NCBI RefSeq assembly: GCF_004016525.1
Contig: NZ_SACJ01000009.1
Span: forward strand, 1-64,000
Direction of reading: 5' to 3'
Length of the DNA: 64,000 nt
DNA from: Flavobacterium sufflavum
GTDB taxonomy: Bacteria > Bacteroidota > Bacteroidia > Flavobacteriales > Flavobacteriaceae
Made by a program: the position numbers and the translations under genes. The notes beneath the pieces are model-generated. The model worked only from the letters and a program-made list of their open reading frames with translations, was not told where the DNA came from and did not search any database. Shown here in pieces: positions 18,320 through 26,948 of the stretch; the first letter of the stretch is position 1, and every line of letters begins with the position of its first letter.

Positions 18320-18402
18320 TACTTGATAAAACTGAAGATCATTTATAAGATTAAAAATTACCTCTGATGAGTTCCCATTTTTATACAAGTTTTTTACGTT
18401 AG

Positions 18403-18714
18403 TTATTTTAATTTAGAAATGTCAATAATTGACTCATAATCTATTTCTAAAAAATCCTCCACCATTTTTAACCAATAATTTTGAATAAATAATTTGTGGT
18501 TTGGATGATTATTATAATTTTCGTAAACTTTATAATTATCAAATTCCATTGATAAACCAAACTCAAACTTATTTTTAGAACTTGTTTGTTTTAATGCTTT
18601 AAATTTTTGTACACCTGGAATTTGAGATAATTCAAGAGCAGCTTTAAAAAAATCTTGTTTTTCAATTTCAGAAATGGCTGGTTTAAATTTAAAAATTACG
18701 GAATGATCTATCAT
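18403..18714 (-). CDS. Dabb (stress-responsive A/B barrel) protein
   Basis: 103 residues forming one dimeric alpha/beta-barrel (ferredoxin-like) domain: IDHSVIFKFKPAISEIEKQDFF, LSQIPGVQKFKALKQT, FGLSMEFDNYKVYENYNNHP. Such proteins act in plants and bacteria as small cyclases, isomerases or stress proteins on aromatic or polyketide-like molecules. The start codon overlaps the DUF1080 stop codon as ATGA, so the two are translationally coupled and probably act together. The exact reaction is unknown. Confidence 0.8.
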   Translation of the reverse strand: MIDHSVIFKFKPAISEIEKQDFFKAALELSQIPGVQKFKALKQTSSKNKFEFGLSMEFDNYKVYENYNNHPNHKLFIQNYWLKMVEDFLEIDYESIIDISKLK

Positions 18715-20450
18715 TTTTTTTTAATTGAATCGCTGTTCATTAATTTGTTATAATAATCAATAGATTGATTAATGGCTTTATTAACACTTGAGTTTTCATC
18801 ATCTTCAATATCGCTTTCCAGAATGATGTTACCTTTAAAATGTTGGCGTTTTAATTCCTCAAAAACAGCAGGATAATCTATTATTCCAGCGCCTAACGGA
18901 ACATCTTTTAATTCAGGATTATTGTAGGCTGTAATGTCTTTTAAATGAAGAGCAATAATATGTCCTTCTAGTTTTTTTATTGCTTCTACAGGGTTTATGC
19001 CGCTTTTAGGGTAATGACCTAAGTCTGGACAAGCTCCTAAATTAGGGTATTTTTTTAAAGCAATTAGCAAAGTATCAGGATTCCAAAAAGAGCTAACAGC
19101 TTTCCAATGGTTGTGAATAGCTACTTTGATTCCGTAAATCCCAGCTAAACTATCAACGGTTTTTAACATGTCAGGAGCTGGTTCGGCGGCAATGTATTTA
19201 GCATTTAATCCTTTTGCAATTTCAAAATCTCTAATCCATTCTTTTACTGTTTTTCCACCAGTAGCATAAATAGATTCCATTTTCAACCCTTTGTTTTTAA
19301 TCATTGCATCTATTTTTTTGATGCTAGAAGGAGATAGGTTCATTACCAAAGAATCGTTAAATTCTTTTCCTGCTTTGCTAAAAGTAAAACCTTCTATATA
19401 TTTTAATCCTGTATTAGCAGCTTCATCTAGTTGTTTGCTAACAGAAGAAGTTAGGAATCGCTCTTTGCTTTTCTCTTTTTCTTCAGCTGAAGGGGTGTGA
19501 AATGCCCATAAAGAAACTCCAAATTTCCAACCAGGAGTTGGGGCTAAAGCAGCAATTTTCTTGATGTCATTAGGGAAGTCAGTAATTTCTTGAATAGTAA
19601 TGTCTTTATAAAATACTTCAGCACCTTCTGATTGTAATAAAATTTTTCCTTTGGTCAATGGAGTTGTTGATTTGTCAGCATTCTGAACACCTGCATTTTG
19701 CAAAGCCATCACAACATGACCGTTCACTAAATATACTGCCGAACTACCGATGGTATATAAATCTACTGTTGTCCATTTGGTAGCATCGCTTTCAAAATCT
19801 TGAGAGCGGCTCACGGCATTATTAAGTGTAGGTGAGTAGCCTCCCATAAGTTGGAAAGCTGCGTTGGAATCCCATTTTTTTGTATCACTAACTCTTACAT
19901 CAGCAAATGGCCGAAGAGAAAAATCTTTATTGGCTACTAAAAATAAATCGCCAGTTGTTTTTTCGGCAATCTGTAATTCAAGCCCCATCATGAATACATT
20001 CCAAAGACCGTCTTCATTTGTACCAGTAAGGTGAAACATGATACCACAATCTTTTGGTAAATCTAGACGAGGTGCCCATTTTTTTGAGCCCCATTTATAC
20101 TTTAATTGCAAATGATAATTGGTATATGCTGATTTGGTGGTCAGTCCTCCATAAATTTCGCCAGAAACCTTTAAAACTTTTTCGTTATTAATAGTCACAA
20201 CTTTGAAGACATCTTTGGGATCATTCATACCTAAAGGTGTTCCATCCATTCCATTTCCTTTTATAGTACCTTCTGGTAACCCCTTGACACTTGTATGTGG
20301 AGCGCCTAGCCATTTATACCAATAACTCAAATTTTTATCTAAAAGATTGATAGGTTTGCTTTTTGTTTGTGATTGACTATTTATTGTCATAGAAAGACTT
20401 AGTATTACCGTGAAGGCAATTGCTTTTTTTATAGTGTATACTGTTTTCAT
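18711..20450 (-). CDS. DUF1080 (3-keto-glycoside hydrolase-like) fused to xylose-isomerase-like TIM barrel
   Basis: 579 residues with a signal peptide (about 1-26). The N-terminal jelly-roll (about 33-290) is the DUF1080 / 3-keto-disaccharide hydrolase family (YTNYHLQLKYKWG, CGIMFHLTG, ILLQSEGAEVFYKDITIQEI). The C-terminal domain (about 305-570) is a sugar-phosphate isomerase/AP-endonuclease-2 TIM barrel with metal-binding candidates in AAEPAPD, AIHNHWK, CPDLGHY, IALHLKD and ILESDIE. Both families occur in oxidative cleavage of glycosides through 3-keto sugars. One exported polypeptide would combine the two activities. The operator is 104 bp upstream. No obvious glycoside 3-dehydrogenase (GMC or Gfo/Idh) is in this window. 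Confidence 0.85.
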   Translation of the reverse strand: MKTVYTIKKAIAFTVILSLSMTINSQSQTKSKPINLLDKNLSYWYKWLGAPHTSVKGLPEGTIKGNGMDGTPLGMNDPKDVFKVVTINNEKVLKVSGEIYGGLTTKSAYTNYHLQLKYKWGSKKWAPRLDLPKDCGIMFHLTGTNEDGLWNVFMMGLELQIAEKTTGDLFLVANKDFSLRPFADVRVSDTKKWDSNAAFQLMGGYSPTLNNAVSRSQDFESDATKWTTVDLYTIGSSAVYLVNGHVVMALQNAGVQNADKSTTPLTKGKILLQSEGAEVFYKDITIQEITDFPNDIKKIAALAPTPGWKFGVSLWAFHTPSAEEKEKSKERFLTSSVSKQLDEAANTGLKYIEGFTFSKAGKEFNDSLVMNLSPSSIKKIDAMIKNKGLKMESIYATGGKTVKEWIRDFEIAKGLNAKYIAAEPAPDMLKTVDSLAGIYGIKVAIHNHWKAVSSFWNPDTLLIALKKYPNLGACPDLGHYPKSGINPVEAIKKLEGHIIALHLKDITAYNNPELKDVPLGAGIIDYPAVFEELKRQHFKGNIILESDIEDDENSSVNKAINQSIDYYNKLMNSDSIKKK

Positions 20451-20495
20451 GAAATTTGAATTTTCTTTAATTAAATTGGTTGTTTTAGTTGGGAA

Positions 20496-20527
20496 ATAAA
20501 TTAGGTAGTATAATTTTATTATTCAAA
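20496..20527 (-). promoter_or_regulatory. Bacteroidota-type promoter of the DUF1080 gene
   Basis: On the minus strand TTTG (20524-20527) and TAATTTAT (20496-20503) are separated by 20 bp, close to the TTTG / TAnnTTTG consensus of the phylum. It lies downstream of the tandem operator, as expected for activation by an AraC protein bound just upstream of the promoter. Confidence 0.45.
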
Positions 20528-20553
20528 ATTGAGGATTATAAACTGACTTAGTG

Positions 20554-20582
20554 AATCAAAAAAAGGCTGTAACTATTCAAAA
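20554..20582 (-). promoter_or_regulatory. Tandem AraC-type operator upstream of the DUF1080 gene
   Basis: TTTTGAAT (20575-20582) and TTTTGATT (20554-20561) on the minus strand, 21 bp apart, 104 bp before the start codon. The bases between and around the half-sites (AGTTACAGCC) match those at the GH106 site exactly. Confidence 0.72.
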
Positions 20583-20640
20583 TAATTACTAAGTTTGTGA
20601 AAATTAAAGTATTGGATTGTTTTATAAATGATTGATACTT

Positions 20641-20737
20641 AAAAAGGGCGAATCCTAATTAATTGGATTCACCCTTTTTTAAACAAAAACTAAAAACTAT
20701 TTTTAATACGGTCTACTTTATAGATAAGATGCTTACT
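20641..20737 (-). repeat. Direct repeat, copy 1: GH106 3' end plus terminator
   Basis: Contains the last eight codons and stop of the GH106 gene and a rho-independent terminator (20641-20680): GGGCGAATCC pairs with GGATTCACCC, and a U-run follows on the minus strand. It is repeated almost exactly at 18223-18319. Confidence 0.85.
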
Positions 20738-23700
20738 TCACTTAATAAACCGGAAGGGAGTAGTGGTGAAGTTGCTTTGTAAAATGTCATGGTGGTATAG
20801 GTTATCTTTTTAGCATTGGCTTGTTCATCGCCGATAAGTCTGTTAACCCAAAGATTGGTTACTTTTATTTCTAAGATATTTTTACCAGATTTTAAGACTT
20901 CGCTCACGTTAACTCTAAATGGTTTTTTCCAAACTATTCCTAATGATTTTCCATTCACAATTACTTCGGCCAGATTTTTTACTTCTCCTAAATCAATCCA
21001 TAATTGGGTTCCTTTTTTGAACCAATTTTTCGGGGCGTCAATTGTCTTCGAATAGGTTCCTGTTCCTGAAAAATATTTAACGCCTTCTGTTGCATTTTCT
21101 GTCCAGGAAGTTAATTTATCAATAGTAATGGAATCAGGTGCGCCACGTTCTTTTTGGAAACTTAAATTCCAATTTCCATCAATGGTTGCTATTTTGGTTT
21201 CTGTTGGAACAGCAACAACTTGAGTTGACTGCGTTGTATTGTTGCTAAAAACTACAAACACGGCATCGTTAGGTTCTAAATGTAAAGCAACTTTGGTAGC
21301 GCCATTTGCAAACGAATAAGAAGCGGCTTCTGTTTTTTCTGTATCGGGATGCCAAATTTCAACTGATTTTCCTGAAACTCTAAAAGTAGCTTCTATGTTT
21401 TCAACCCTGTTGTTTCTGTTATTGATCCAATAGATTTCCTGTTCAGGCAAAGTACGGTGAACATAACGTAATTGAGTATCGGCCTGTGGTTTAGTGTATT
21501 CAAAATCTGGAGCGATATTCATTTTATTCAATACTTCCTGAATGCTTTGTCCAGTGTACACCGTTCCTTTTCCGATAGTTTTAACTGTGTTTTCAGCTCC
21601 CCATAATTCATTTATAATCGAATTAAATGCTGTTTTATCATCAGTTAAACTAGGAATATTTATAGGTTTTGGACCTACTACAACAGCGCCGGCTTCAACC
21701 AATTCTTTTATTTTTTTAGCTACTTTTAAAGTCATCTGTTGACTGTTTTTGTCCAAGGCTAAAATTTTATACTGCATGCCGCTTGGCGTTACAATTTGCC
21801 CATTAGAAACAGCAAGTACATTGATTAAGGCGTCGGCATTGGCAAAATCATAATTATAAGCTTCTGGCACTTCAGGTAATTTTTTCATGAAAAGAGAAGT
21901 GATATTGTTGTCTTCTCCGTAATAGTAAATCACATCGGCTACAAATTTACCTTGTTGTAACAAGTAAGAACTTCTGGCAAGATAATCGGTCCAGGATTTC
22001 GCTTGTTCTGCCCATGTTTCATGACGCGTAAACCATTGGCCGAAAGGCCCTAATCCTAAACCAGGGAACTTATCATCTGTAGGTTGGTGTACCGAAGTGT
22101 GAATTACAAAGCGGTTCAAACCACTCGCTAATTCCATATCAGCTGTTGGTTTTAAGATTTCCGGTGAATAACCAAAGGAATTTCCCATGGCTGTCAATGA
22201 TTCAGCAGCTACTAAATTTTGACCGTAAATATGGGCAACTGATGCCGATTCACGGATATCGGCTTCATGTAAAATAGTTCCTCCTGACAATCCGCCCGGA
22301 GTCCACATGGCTGACATAGGAACCGCTGCTGTACGTTTCACTTCCATACCATCAGCAATAAGTGCTCTTCCGTTTTCATGTGATTCAGAGTAACGTTTCA
22401 TACCACGTTCATCAAGAATTTTAGTCAGATTATCATAATGATTTTCAGCTACTAACTCACTAAGTGTTTTACGGTAATCCCATAAAAATTGCTCACTGTC
22501 TTCTGAACTTTTTATAATATGTCCTGTTAATACGGGCATCCAGGGAAGTAAGTTATAGCCACGTCTTTTAGCAAATTCAGCAGGTAAATTAGCAGTCCAG
22601 TTTTGTGCTCCGGCTTCCCAGCTATCAGTAACCATGTACTGTAAACCGCCTTTGTCTCCCATCAATCCGGCAGTGGCACTTTTATATTGATCTAAGTAAT
22701 TTTCAAAATAAGCCCTTACCGCTACAGCATCTAATTTGTCTACTTCTAATCCGGTTGCTTCAGGTGATGCAGGATGATTCGTGATTCCAATTAATGAATA
22801 ACCAAAACGTACAATAGTCCAATTGCCTTTTGGTGCTGTCCAGTTTAAAATACCATCTTTAGTTACTTTATCGGTCAAATCAATTATGTCAGTTAAGGCA
22901 ATTCCATTAGTAGTGCTTGGAGTTCCTTTTAGATTTACGCTACTAGCAGGAGCAAAGGCTGCTTTTTCTTCAAATCGGTCAATTCGTGTTTCGGTGTGTA
23001 ATACAATTTCGGCAATTTCTGTTCCCGGAGAAGATTTTGGTGTACCGATATCTTGTCCCATCATGGCAGCAAGGTTAAATGGTGGTGGCGGGTTTTTGAA
23101 AGTAACTCTAAAATATTTAGCCGTAGTGGCAGGAATGCTAATGGTTTGTTGTAAAACGGTTCCTGCAGGAATAAATGAAATTTGTTTGAAATTTACGCCA
23201 TCATCACTAGCTTCAATACTGCGCGTATCGGCTAGTTCGCCAAACATTCCAAAAGGACCTTTGTCTCCACCACCTACAACGGTTACCGCTTTGATGGTTT
23301 GTGGTTTGTCGAAAGAAAATTGAATCCATGCATTTTCACCGTTGGTAGTAGCTGGTAACAGGTTTGTGGCAGCAAGATTGCCATCCGTCAGTTGGCTTAG
23401 ATTAAAATTACCGGCACTGGAAGTTATTTTGGCTTTTAGTTCTGTTAATGTTCTATCAGTTTCAGGTAATTTATAAGCTATTACCGCTATGTCTTGGTAA
23501 TATTCTGGCGGAGTTACTGCATGTGTAGGATCAGATAAGGCATCAAAAAACGGAATATTTTGAAAGCTTCCCGTTGTTTTTACTGCATTAGGCAATACAC
23601 CTGAGAATTTTTGTCCTCCTTTAATATTGATTTGATTCCAGACTAATTTTTTCATACCGTCTTTGGCAGGAACCCAGGAACCACCACTTTCGCTCCAACC

Positions 23701-24063
23701 CGGAGAACCGGCAATGGCCATTTCTAAATGTAATGAATCGGCTAATTTGGTAGTGAATTTAAAAGCGTCTTTCCATTCGGGATCCATGTATGATAATCTC
23801 TTAGCTACTATTTGTGGAGTCATCATGGCTGCATCAAAGTTCATAAAACCACCAATTCCAATACGATTCATCCAGGCTAAATCTTTAGCAATACCGTCTT
23901 TTGAGATATTACCATTCATCCAATGCCACCAAACCCTTGGTTTAGCCGAATTAGGCGGATTGCTAAAACCTTTTGATAGGGTATTGTTGTTGTCTTGTGC
24001 ATAACTGGCATTGCAGGCTAACATCAAAGAAAATAAGGAAACAATTCCTGTGATTTTTTTCAT
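20713..24063 (-). CDS. Glycoside hydrolase family 106 alpha-L-rhamnosidase
   Basis: 1116 residues with a signal peptide (about 1-22). The N-terminal block FSNPPNSAKPRVWWHWMNGN with IGIGGFMNFD is the GH106 signature. A carbohydrate-binding-like insert (about 215-330), the catalytic region with HENGRALIADGMEVKRTA and TSVHQPTDDKFPGLG, and a C-terminal beta-sandwich (about 960-1110) follow. GH106 enzymes remove alpha-L-rhamnose from pectic glycans and plant glycosides. Here the neighbours (GH1, GH3, aromatic pathway) favour a rhamnosylated aryl glycoside. It is transcribed alone from a promoter with the tandem operator and ends in a strong terminator. Confidence 0.88.
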   Translation of the reverse strand: MKKITGIVSLFSLMLACNASYAQDNNNTLSKGFSNPPNSAKPRVWWHWMNGNISKDGIAKDLAWMNRIGIGGFMNFDAAMMTPQIVAKRLSYMDPEWKDAFKFTTKLADSLHLEMAIAGSPGWSESGGSWVPAKDGMKKLVWNQINIKGGQKFSGVLPNAVKTTGSFQNIPFFDALSDPTHAVTPPEYYQDIAVIAYKLPETDRTLTELKAKITSSAGNFNLSQLTDGNLAATNLLPATTNGENAWIQFSFDKPQTIKAVTVVGGGDKGPFGMFGELADTRSIEASDDGVNFKQISFIPAGTVLQQTISIPATTAKYFRVTFKNPPPPFNLAAMMGQDIGTPKSSPGTEIAEIVLHTETRIDRFEEKAAFAPASSVNLKGTPSTTNGIALTDIIDLTDKVTKDGILNWTAPKGNWTIVRFGYSLIGITNHPASPEATGLEVDKLDAVAVRAYFENYLDQYKSATAGLMGDKGGLQYMVTDSWEAGAQNWTANLPAEFAKRRGYNLLPWMPVLTGHIIKSSEDSEQFLWDYRKTLSELVAENHYDNLTKILDERGMKRYSESHENGRALIADGMEVKRTAAVPMSAMWTPGGLSGGTILHEADIRESASVAHIYGQNLVAAESLTAMGNSFGYSPEILKPTADMELASGLNRFVIHTSVHQPTDDKFPGLGLGPFGQWFTRHETWAEQAKSWTDYLARSSYLLQQGKFVADVIYYYGEDNNITSLFMKKLPEVPEAYNYDFANADALINVLAVSNGQIVTPSGMQYKILALDKNSQQMTLKVAKKIKELVEAGAVVVGPKPINIPSLTDDKTAFNSIINELWGAENTVKTIGKGTVYTGQSIQEVLNKMNIAPDFEYTKPQADTQLRYVHRTLPEQEIYWINNRNNRVENIEATFRVSGKSVEIWHPDTEKTEAASYSFANGATKVALHLEPNDAVFVVFSNNTTQSTQVVAVPTETKIATIDGNWNLSFQKERGAPDSITIDKLTSWTENATEGVKYFSGTGTYSKTIDAPKNWFKKGTQLWIDLGEVKNLAEVIVNGKSLGIVWKKPFRVNVSEVLKSGKNILEIKVTNLWVNRLIGDEQANAKKITYTTMTFYKATSPLLPSGLLSEVSILSIK

Positions 24064-24177
24064 AAGTGAAATTTTAATGTTTTGATTTTTTATTTCGCTT
24101 CGAAATCCAAATTTTGTTACCCATTGTTGATGTAGGCTGTCTTTTGGATTTTGATAAATAATTAAATATTGTCTTGT

Positions 24178-24210
24178 AAAATATACATATCGTACATTTT
24201 AGTATACAAA
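24178..24210 (-). promoter_or_regulatory. Bacteroidota-type promoter of the GH106 gene
   Basis: On the minus strand TTTG (24207-24210), a 21-bp spacer and TATATTTT (24178-24185) approximate the TTTG / TAnnTTTG consensus. The tandem operator sits about 27 bp upstream of the TTTG box. Confidence 0.45.
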
Positions 24211-24236
24211 TTTGATACTATTTAAAAATATTTGTG

Positions 24237-24265
24237 AATCAAAAAAAGGCTGTAACTATTCAAAA
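24237..24265 (-). promoter_or_regulatory. Tandem AraC-type operator upstream of the GH106 gene
   Basis: TTTTGAAT (24258-24265) and TTTTGATT (24237-24244) on the minus strand with 21-bp periodicity, 174 bp before the GH106 start. It directly adjoins the stop codon of the AraC regulator gene, as the copy at 2243-2271 does for the frameshifted regulator. Confidence 0.72.
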
Positions 24266-25174
24266 TCAATACTTTTGCAGGTATTCCATAGGTGTGAGTC
24301 CCGTTTGTTTTTTGAAAAAACGTGCAAAGTTGCTCGGGTTTTGGTCACAGAGTTTGATGGCGATTTCTGAAATGTGTAAATCGGAATATTTCAATAATGT
24401 TTTAGCTTCCAGAATAATCATTTCTTTTAGTAAATCCTGTGCTGTTTTATTGGTACAGGTTTTTACGCATTTGTTTAAATAATTGGGTGTTATGTTCAGT
24501 AAATTAGCATAATCAGAGATGTTTTGGTACTTGTAAATATGTTGGCTTAATTTGTTTTTGTAACGCTCAGTGATGTCAAAAAAAGAGTTTTTTGTTTTCT
24601 TAACTTGAAAAGGAAGTTCTTTTTTTAATTCTTCAAAAAGCACTAATAAATGATAAGCGATGAGGTTTTTATTTTCGGGATCTCCAGTAGTGTAAATTTC
24701 TAATAACCTATTCAAAATAAATTCTACGTTCTTTAATGTTTCTTCCGATAGCTGAATCACCGGGCTGGATTGAAATTGGAAAAACGAAAATTGATCACTA
24801 AGATAATTTTTAGGTAAAAATTCAAAAATCTTTTCGTCAAAATGACAATAATAACCTTCTGCATCGTCGCTAATCATTTCGTGTTGCGTGATTTGGTAAG
24901 CGGGTAGTAGAAAAATAGAAGAAGCGCCAAATTCATATTTATTCAAACCTTTATTTCTTTTAGAGGTCCCTTTTTTTAAAAAGATAAAATCATGTACTGT
25001 TTTACGATGGGGTAGTACTTGAAAAGAAGATTTTTGGGTGATAATATCTAATTTGTTGATATGATATTCCCTATTGGTGGTATTTGGAATATTTGGAGTC
25101 CAGTTGGTGTTATCAGCATGAAAACGATCCATTTCGGATGGAATCAGCGTTGGGATATATTCTTTATTAGACAT
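24266..25174 (-). CDS. AraC-family transcriptional activator (island regulator)
   Basis: 302 residues. An N-terminal sensing region (about 1-190; KSSFQVLPHRKTVHDFIFLKKG looks cupin-like) is followed by an AraC/XylS double HTH domain (about 205-302; SDLHISEIAIKLCDQNPSNFARFFKKQTGLTPMEYLQKY). AraC proteins of this type bind direct repeats about 21 bp apart, which matches the seven operators found here, so it is the best candidate for the regulator. A single TTTTGAAT half-site (25240-25247) lies upstream of its own gene. Its paralogue at 2272-3179 is frameshifted. Confidence 0.9.
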   Translation of the reverse strand: MSNKEYIPTLIPSEMDRFHADNTNWTPNIPNTTNREYHINKLDIITQKSSFQVLPHRKTVHDFIFLKKGTSKRNKGLNKYEFGASSIFLLPAYQITQHEMISDDAEGYYCHFDEKIFEFLPKNYLSDQFSFFQFQSSPVIQLSEETLKNVEFILNRLLEIYTTGDPENKNLIAYHLLVLFEELKKELPFQVKKTKNSFFDITERYKNKLSQHIYKYQNISDYANLLNITPNYLNKCVKTCTNKTAQDLLKEMIILEAKTLLKYSDLHISEIAIKLCDQNPSNFARFFKKQTGLTPMEYLQKY

Positions 25175-25239
25175 TTTGAAATTTTACTTTTATTACTATG
25201 TTAATATAAATTTACAAAATTTATCTGTTGAACCTACAT

Positions 25240-25247
25240 ATTCAAAA
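25240..25247 (-). promoter_or_regulatory. Single operator half-site upstream of the AraC gene
   Basis: ATTCAAAA on the plus strand reads TTTTGAAT on the minus strand, about 65 bp before the regulator start. No second half-site lies 21 bp downstream, so this may be a weak autoregulatory site or chance. Confidence 0.3.
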
Positions 25248-25272
25248 TGATTACTTAAAATCGAAAAAGAAG

Positions 25273-25326
25273 TAGAAAAAAAAATGTACCAAGAATCACT
25301 AAAATTTCTTTTTTAGATTCCTGATA
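25273..25326 (-). terminator. Terminator of the ABM/HisD/SDR/cyclase operon
   Basis: An imperfect stem (GTATCAGGAATC with GATTCTTGGTAC on the minus strand) is followed on that strand by a run of T. It lies 65-118 bp after the cyclase stop codon and separates that operon from the AraC gene. Confidence 0.55.
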
Positions 25327-25390
25327 CACTTTCAAAGAAATGTATTTTTTAGATAATTGTTTTTAAAACTATCTATGATATTATTGAAAC

Positions 25391-26146
25391 CTATTCAATT
25401 ATAGCCACGGCTCTTGTCCATCCAGCACTTGCTCCTTTAATTTTTGCAGGAAAACAAGCCACTTTAAATCCAAAAGGAGGTAAGGCTTCCAGATTAGCTA
25501 ATTTTTCAATTTGGCAATATTCTTTTTCAATTCCCACATAATGAGCTTGCCAAATAATTCCCTGACGTGGATTGTTTCGGTAATCTTCTGCCTGAATGTG
25601 CAATGGAATATCCCATCCCCAGCCATCAGTTCCCATTACTTTGATGCCTTGGTCAATAAGCCAATGCGTTGCTTTTGCTGAAGCACCTACATGAATGCGT
25701 ACAAAGTCATCATTATGAATGCGTTTGTCGGCATCACAACGGATAAGAACAATATCAAAAGGCTTTAGGGTGTAATTGATGGCAGCCAATTTTTCAATCA
25801 AGTCTTCCGGTTCAAACATATAACCATCCGGTTTGTCTGTGAAATCTAAGACCACACCGTCATGGAAAAACCAATCCAAAGGCATTTGGTCAATAGTACG
25901 GGAAGGTTTTCCTTCGCAAGTAGGGAAGTAGTGGTAAGGTGCATCAACGTGAGTACCGCAATGACTGGTAACAGTAAGCAATTCTCCAGCAGGACCATTA
26001 TCTTCGATAAAAACATCGGTCAAACCTTCAAAAAGTTTTCCTCCCATTTTTTTAGCCCCTTCCTTATGGTCTTCATAAATGATAGTGGTTGGTAGCGGTT
26101 CTTTTATTTCTTCTGATATCGTTACTGAAAGATCAATTATTTTCAT
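25391..26146 (-). CDS. Cyclase-family metal-dependent hydrolase
   Basis: 251 residues of the cyclase / kynurenine-formamidase-like family. The metal-binding motif appears as SHCGTHVDAPYHYF (about 61-74, HxGTHxDxPxH), with further conserved blocks IDQMPLDWFF and GTDGWGWD. Family members hydrolyse amides, lactones or cyclic ketones (isatin hydrolase, arylformamidase). In this operon, after a HisD-like dehydrogenase and an SDR, lactone or ring hydrolysis of an oxidised intermediate is a reasonable guess. A scrap of a second copy is found at 3228-3322. Confidence 0.87.
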   Translation of the reverse strand: MKIIDLSVTISEEIKEPLPTTIIYEDHKEGAKKMGGKLFEGLTDVFIEDNGPAGELLTVTSHCGTHVDAPYHYFPTCEGKPSRTIDQMPLDWFFHDGVVLDFTDKPDGYMFEPEDLIEKLAAINYTLKPFDIVLIRCDADKRIHNDDFVRIHVGASAKATHWLIDQGIKVMGTDGWGWDIPLHIQAEDYRNNPRQGIIWQAHYVGIEKEYCQIEKLANLEALPPFGFKVACFPAKIKGASAGWTRAVAIIE

Positions 26147-26172
26147 GATTCGTATTTTTTATATTTTATTTA

Positions 26173-26913
26173 TTATTTCAAAAGTCTTCCCCCATCCACG
26201 GTTATAATTGTTCCTGTTGAGAATTTTAACATTGTGGCGGTTGACAAAACGGCATTGGCTACATCTTCCCCCAGAGCAAATCGTCCCAAGGGGGTGTTGT
26301 CTTTTTGGTTTTTTAAAAACGAAGGATCTATATTCGAAGTATATTCGCCTTCAACAAAACCGGGTGATACGGATACGACTCTTATTTTTGGAGCTAAAGC
26401 CCTTGCTAACGAACGAGTCATGGAATCTAAAGCCGCTTTTGAAGCACAATACGCCACATTACTACCGATGCCAAAAATTCCGGCAATGGAGGAAATATTG
26501 ACGATAAGCGCAGTGTCTTCGGTAGATTTTTGCAATAGCTCTTTAAAAGCTCGCACCATAGAAAAAGAACCTCTAAAATTAGTTTGCATAATCTTATCAA
26601 TCCATTCATCGGTCAAATCGTCAAGATTTTCGTGAGCTACCGGGGTTGTGATTCCTGCATTATTTACTAAAACATCTATTTTGCCGTAGTTGTCTTTAAC
26701 AAAATCACTAAAGGCTTTTAGCTTTTTCGAATCAGTTGTGGGTGCATGAAAAGCAGCATGGTTTCCTTTGGGCAAAGTGGCTATGAACTCGGTTGCTCTT
26801 TTGGAATTAGAGTTGTAAGATATGATTACATCGTATCCGTTTTTTGCAAATTTCCGACTGATAGCCGAACCAATTTCGCCTGAACCTCCTGTGATTACTA
26901 CCGTTTTACGCAT
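26173..26913 (-). CDS. Short-chain dehydrogenase/reductase (SDR)
   Basis: 246 residues. TGGSGEIG (Rossmann loop), NNAG, SSIAG with the catalytic Ser, YCASK and VDGG are all present. Beta-2 reads VIISYNSNSKRA, which lacks Asp and carries Asn/Ser with later basic residues, favouring NADP(H). It lies between the HisD-like dehydrogenase (35 bp upstream) and the cyclase (26 bp downstream) and is probably part of one four-gene transcript. The substrate is unknown. Confidence 0.87.
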   Translation of the reverse strand: MRKTVVITGGSGEIGSAISRKFAKNGYDVIISYNSNSKRATEFIATLPKGNHAAFHAPTTDSKKLKAFSDFVKDNYGKIDVLVNNAGITTPVAHENLDDLTDEWIDKIMQTNFRGSFSMVRAFKELLQKSTEDTALIVNISSIAGIFGIGSNVAYCASKAALDSMTRSLARALAPKIRVVSVSPGFVEGEYTSNIDPSFLKNQKDNTPLGRFALGEDVANAVLSTATMLKFSTGTIITVDGGRLLK

Positions 26914-26948
26914 CGTTTTGTTTTTTAATGTGAGGAAAAAATAAAAAA

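Larger units (their letters stand above)
17631..18402. other. Gene-free 772-bp intergenic region
   Basis: Contains the receptor operator (17734-17762). It also has isolated TTTTGAAT half-sites at 17834-17841 (plus) and 18070-18077 (minus), a short tandem repeat (GTTTGTGATGGTTTT twice, about 17936-17968), and the second copy of the GH106 3'-end/terminator repeat (18223-18319). I see no open reading frame of gene-like composition. The stray half-sites and the repeat suggest it is the scar of rearrangement. Confidence 0.7.
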
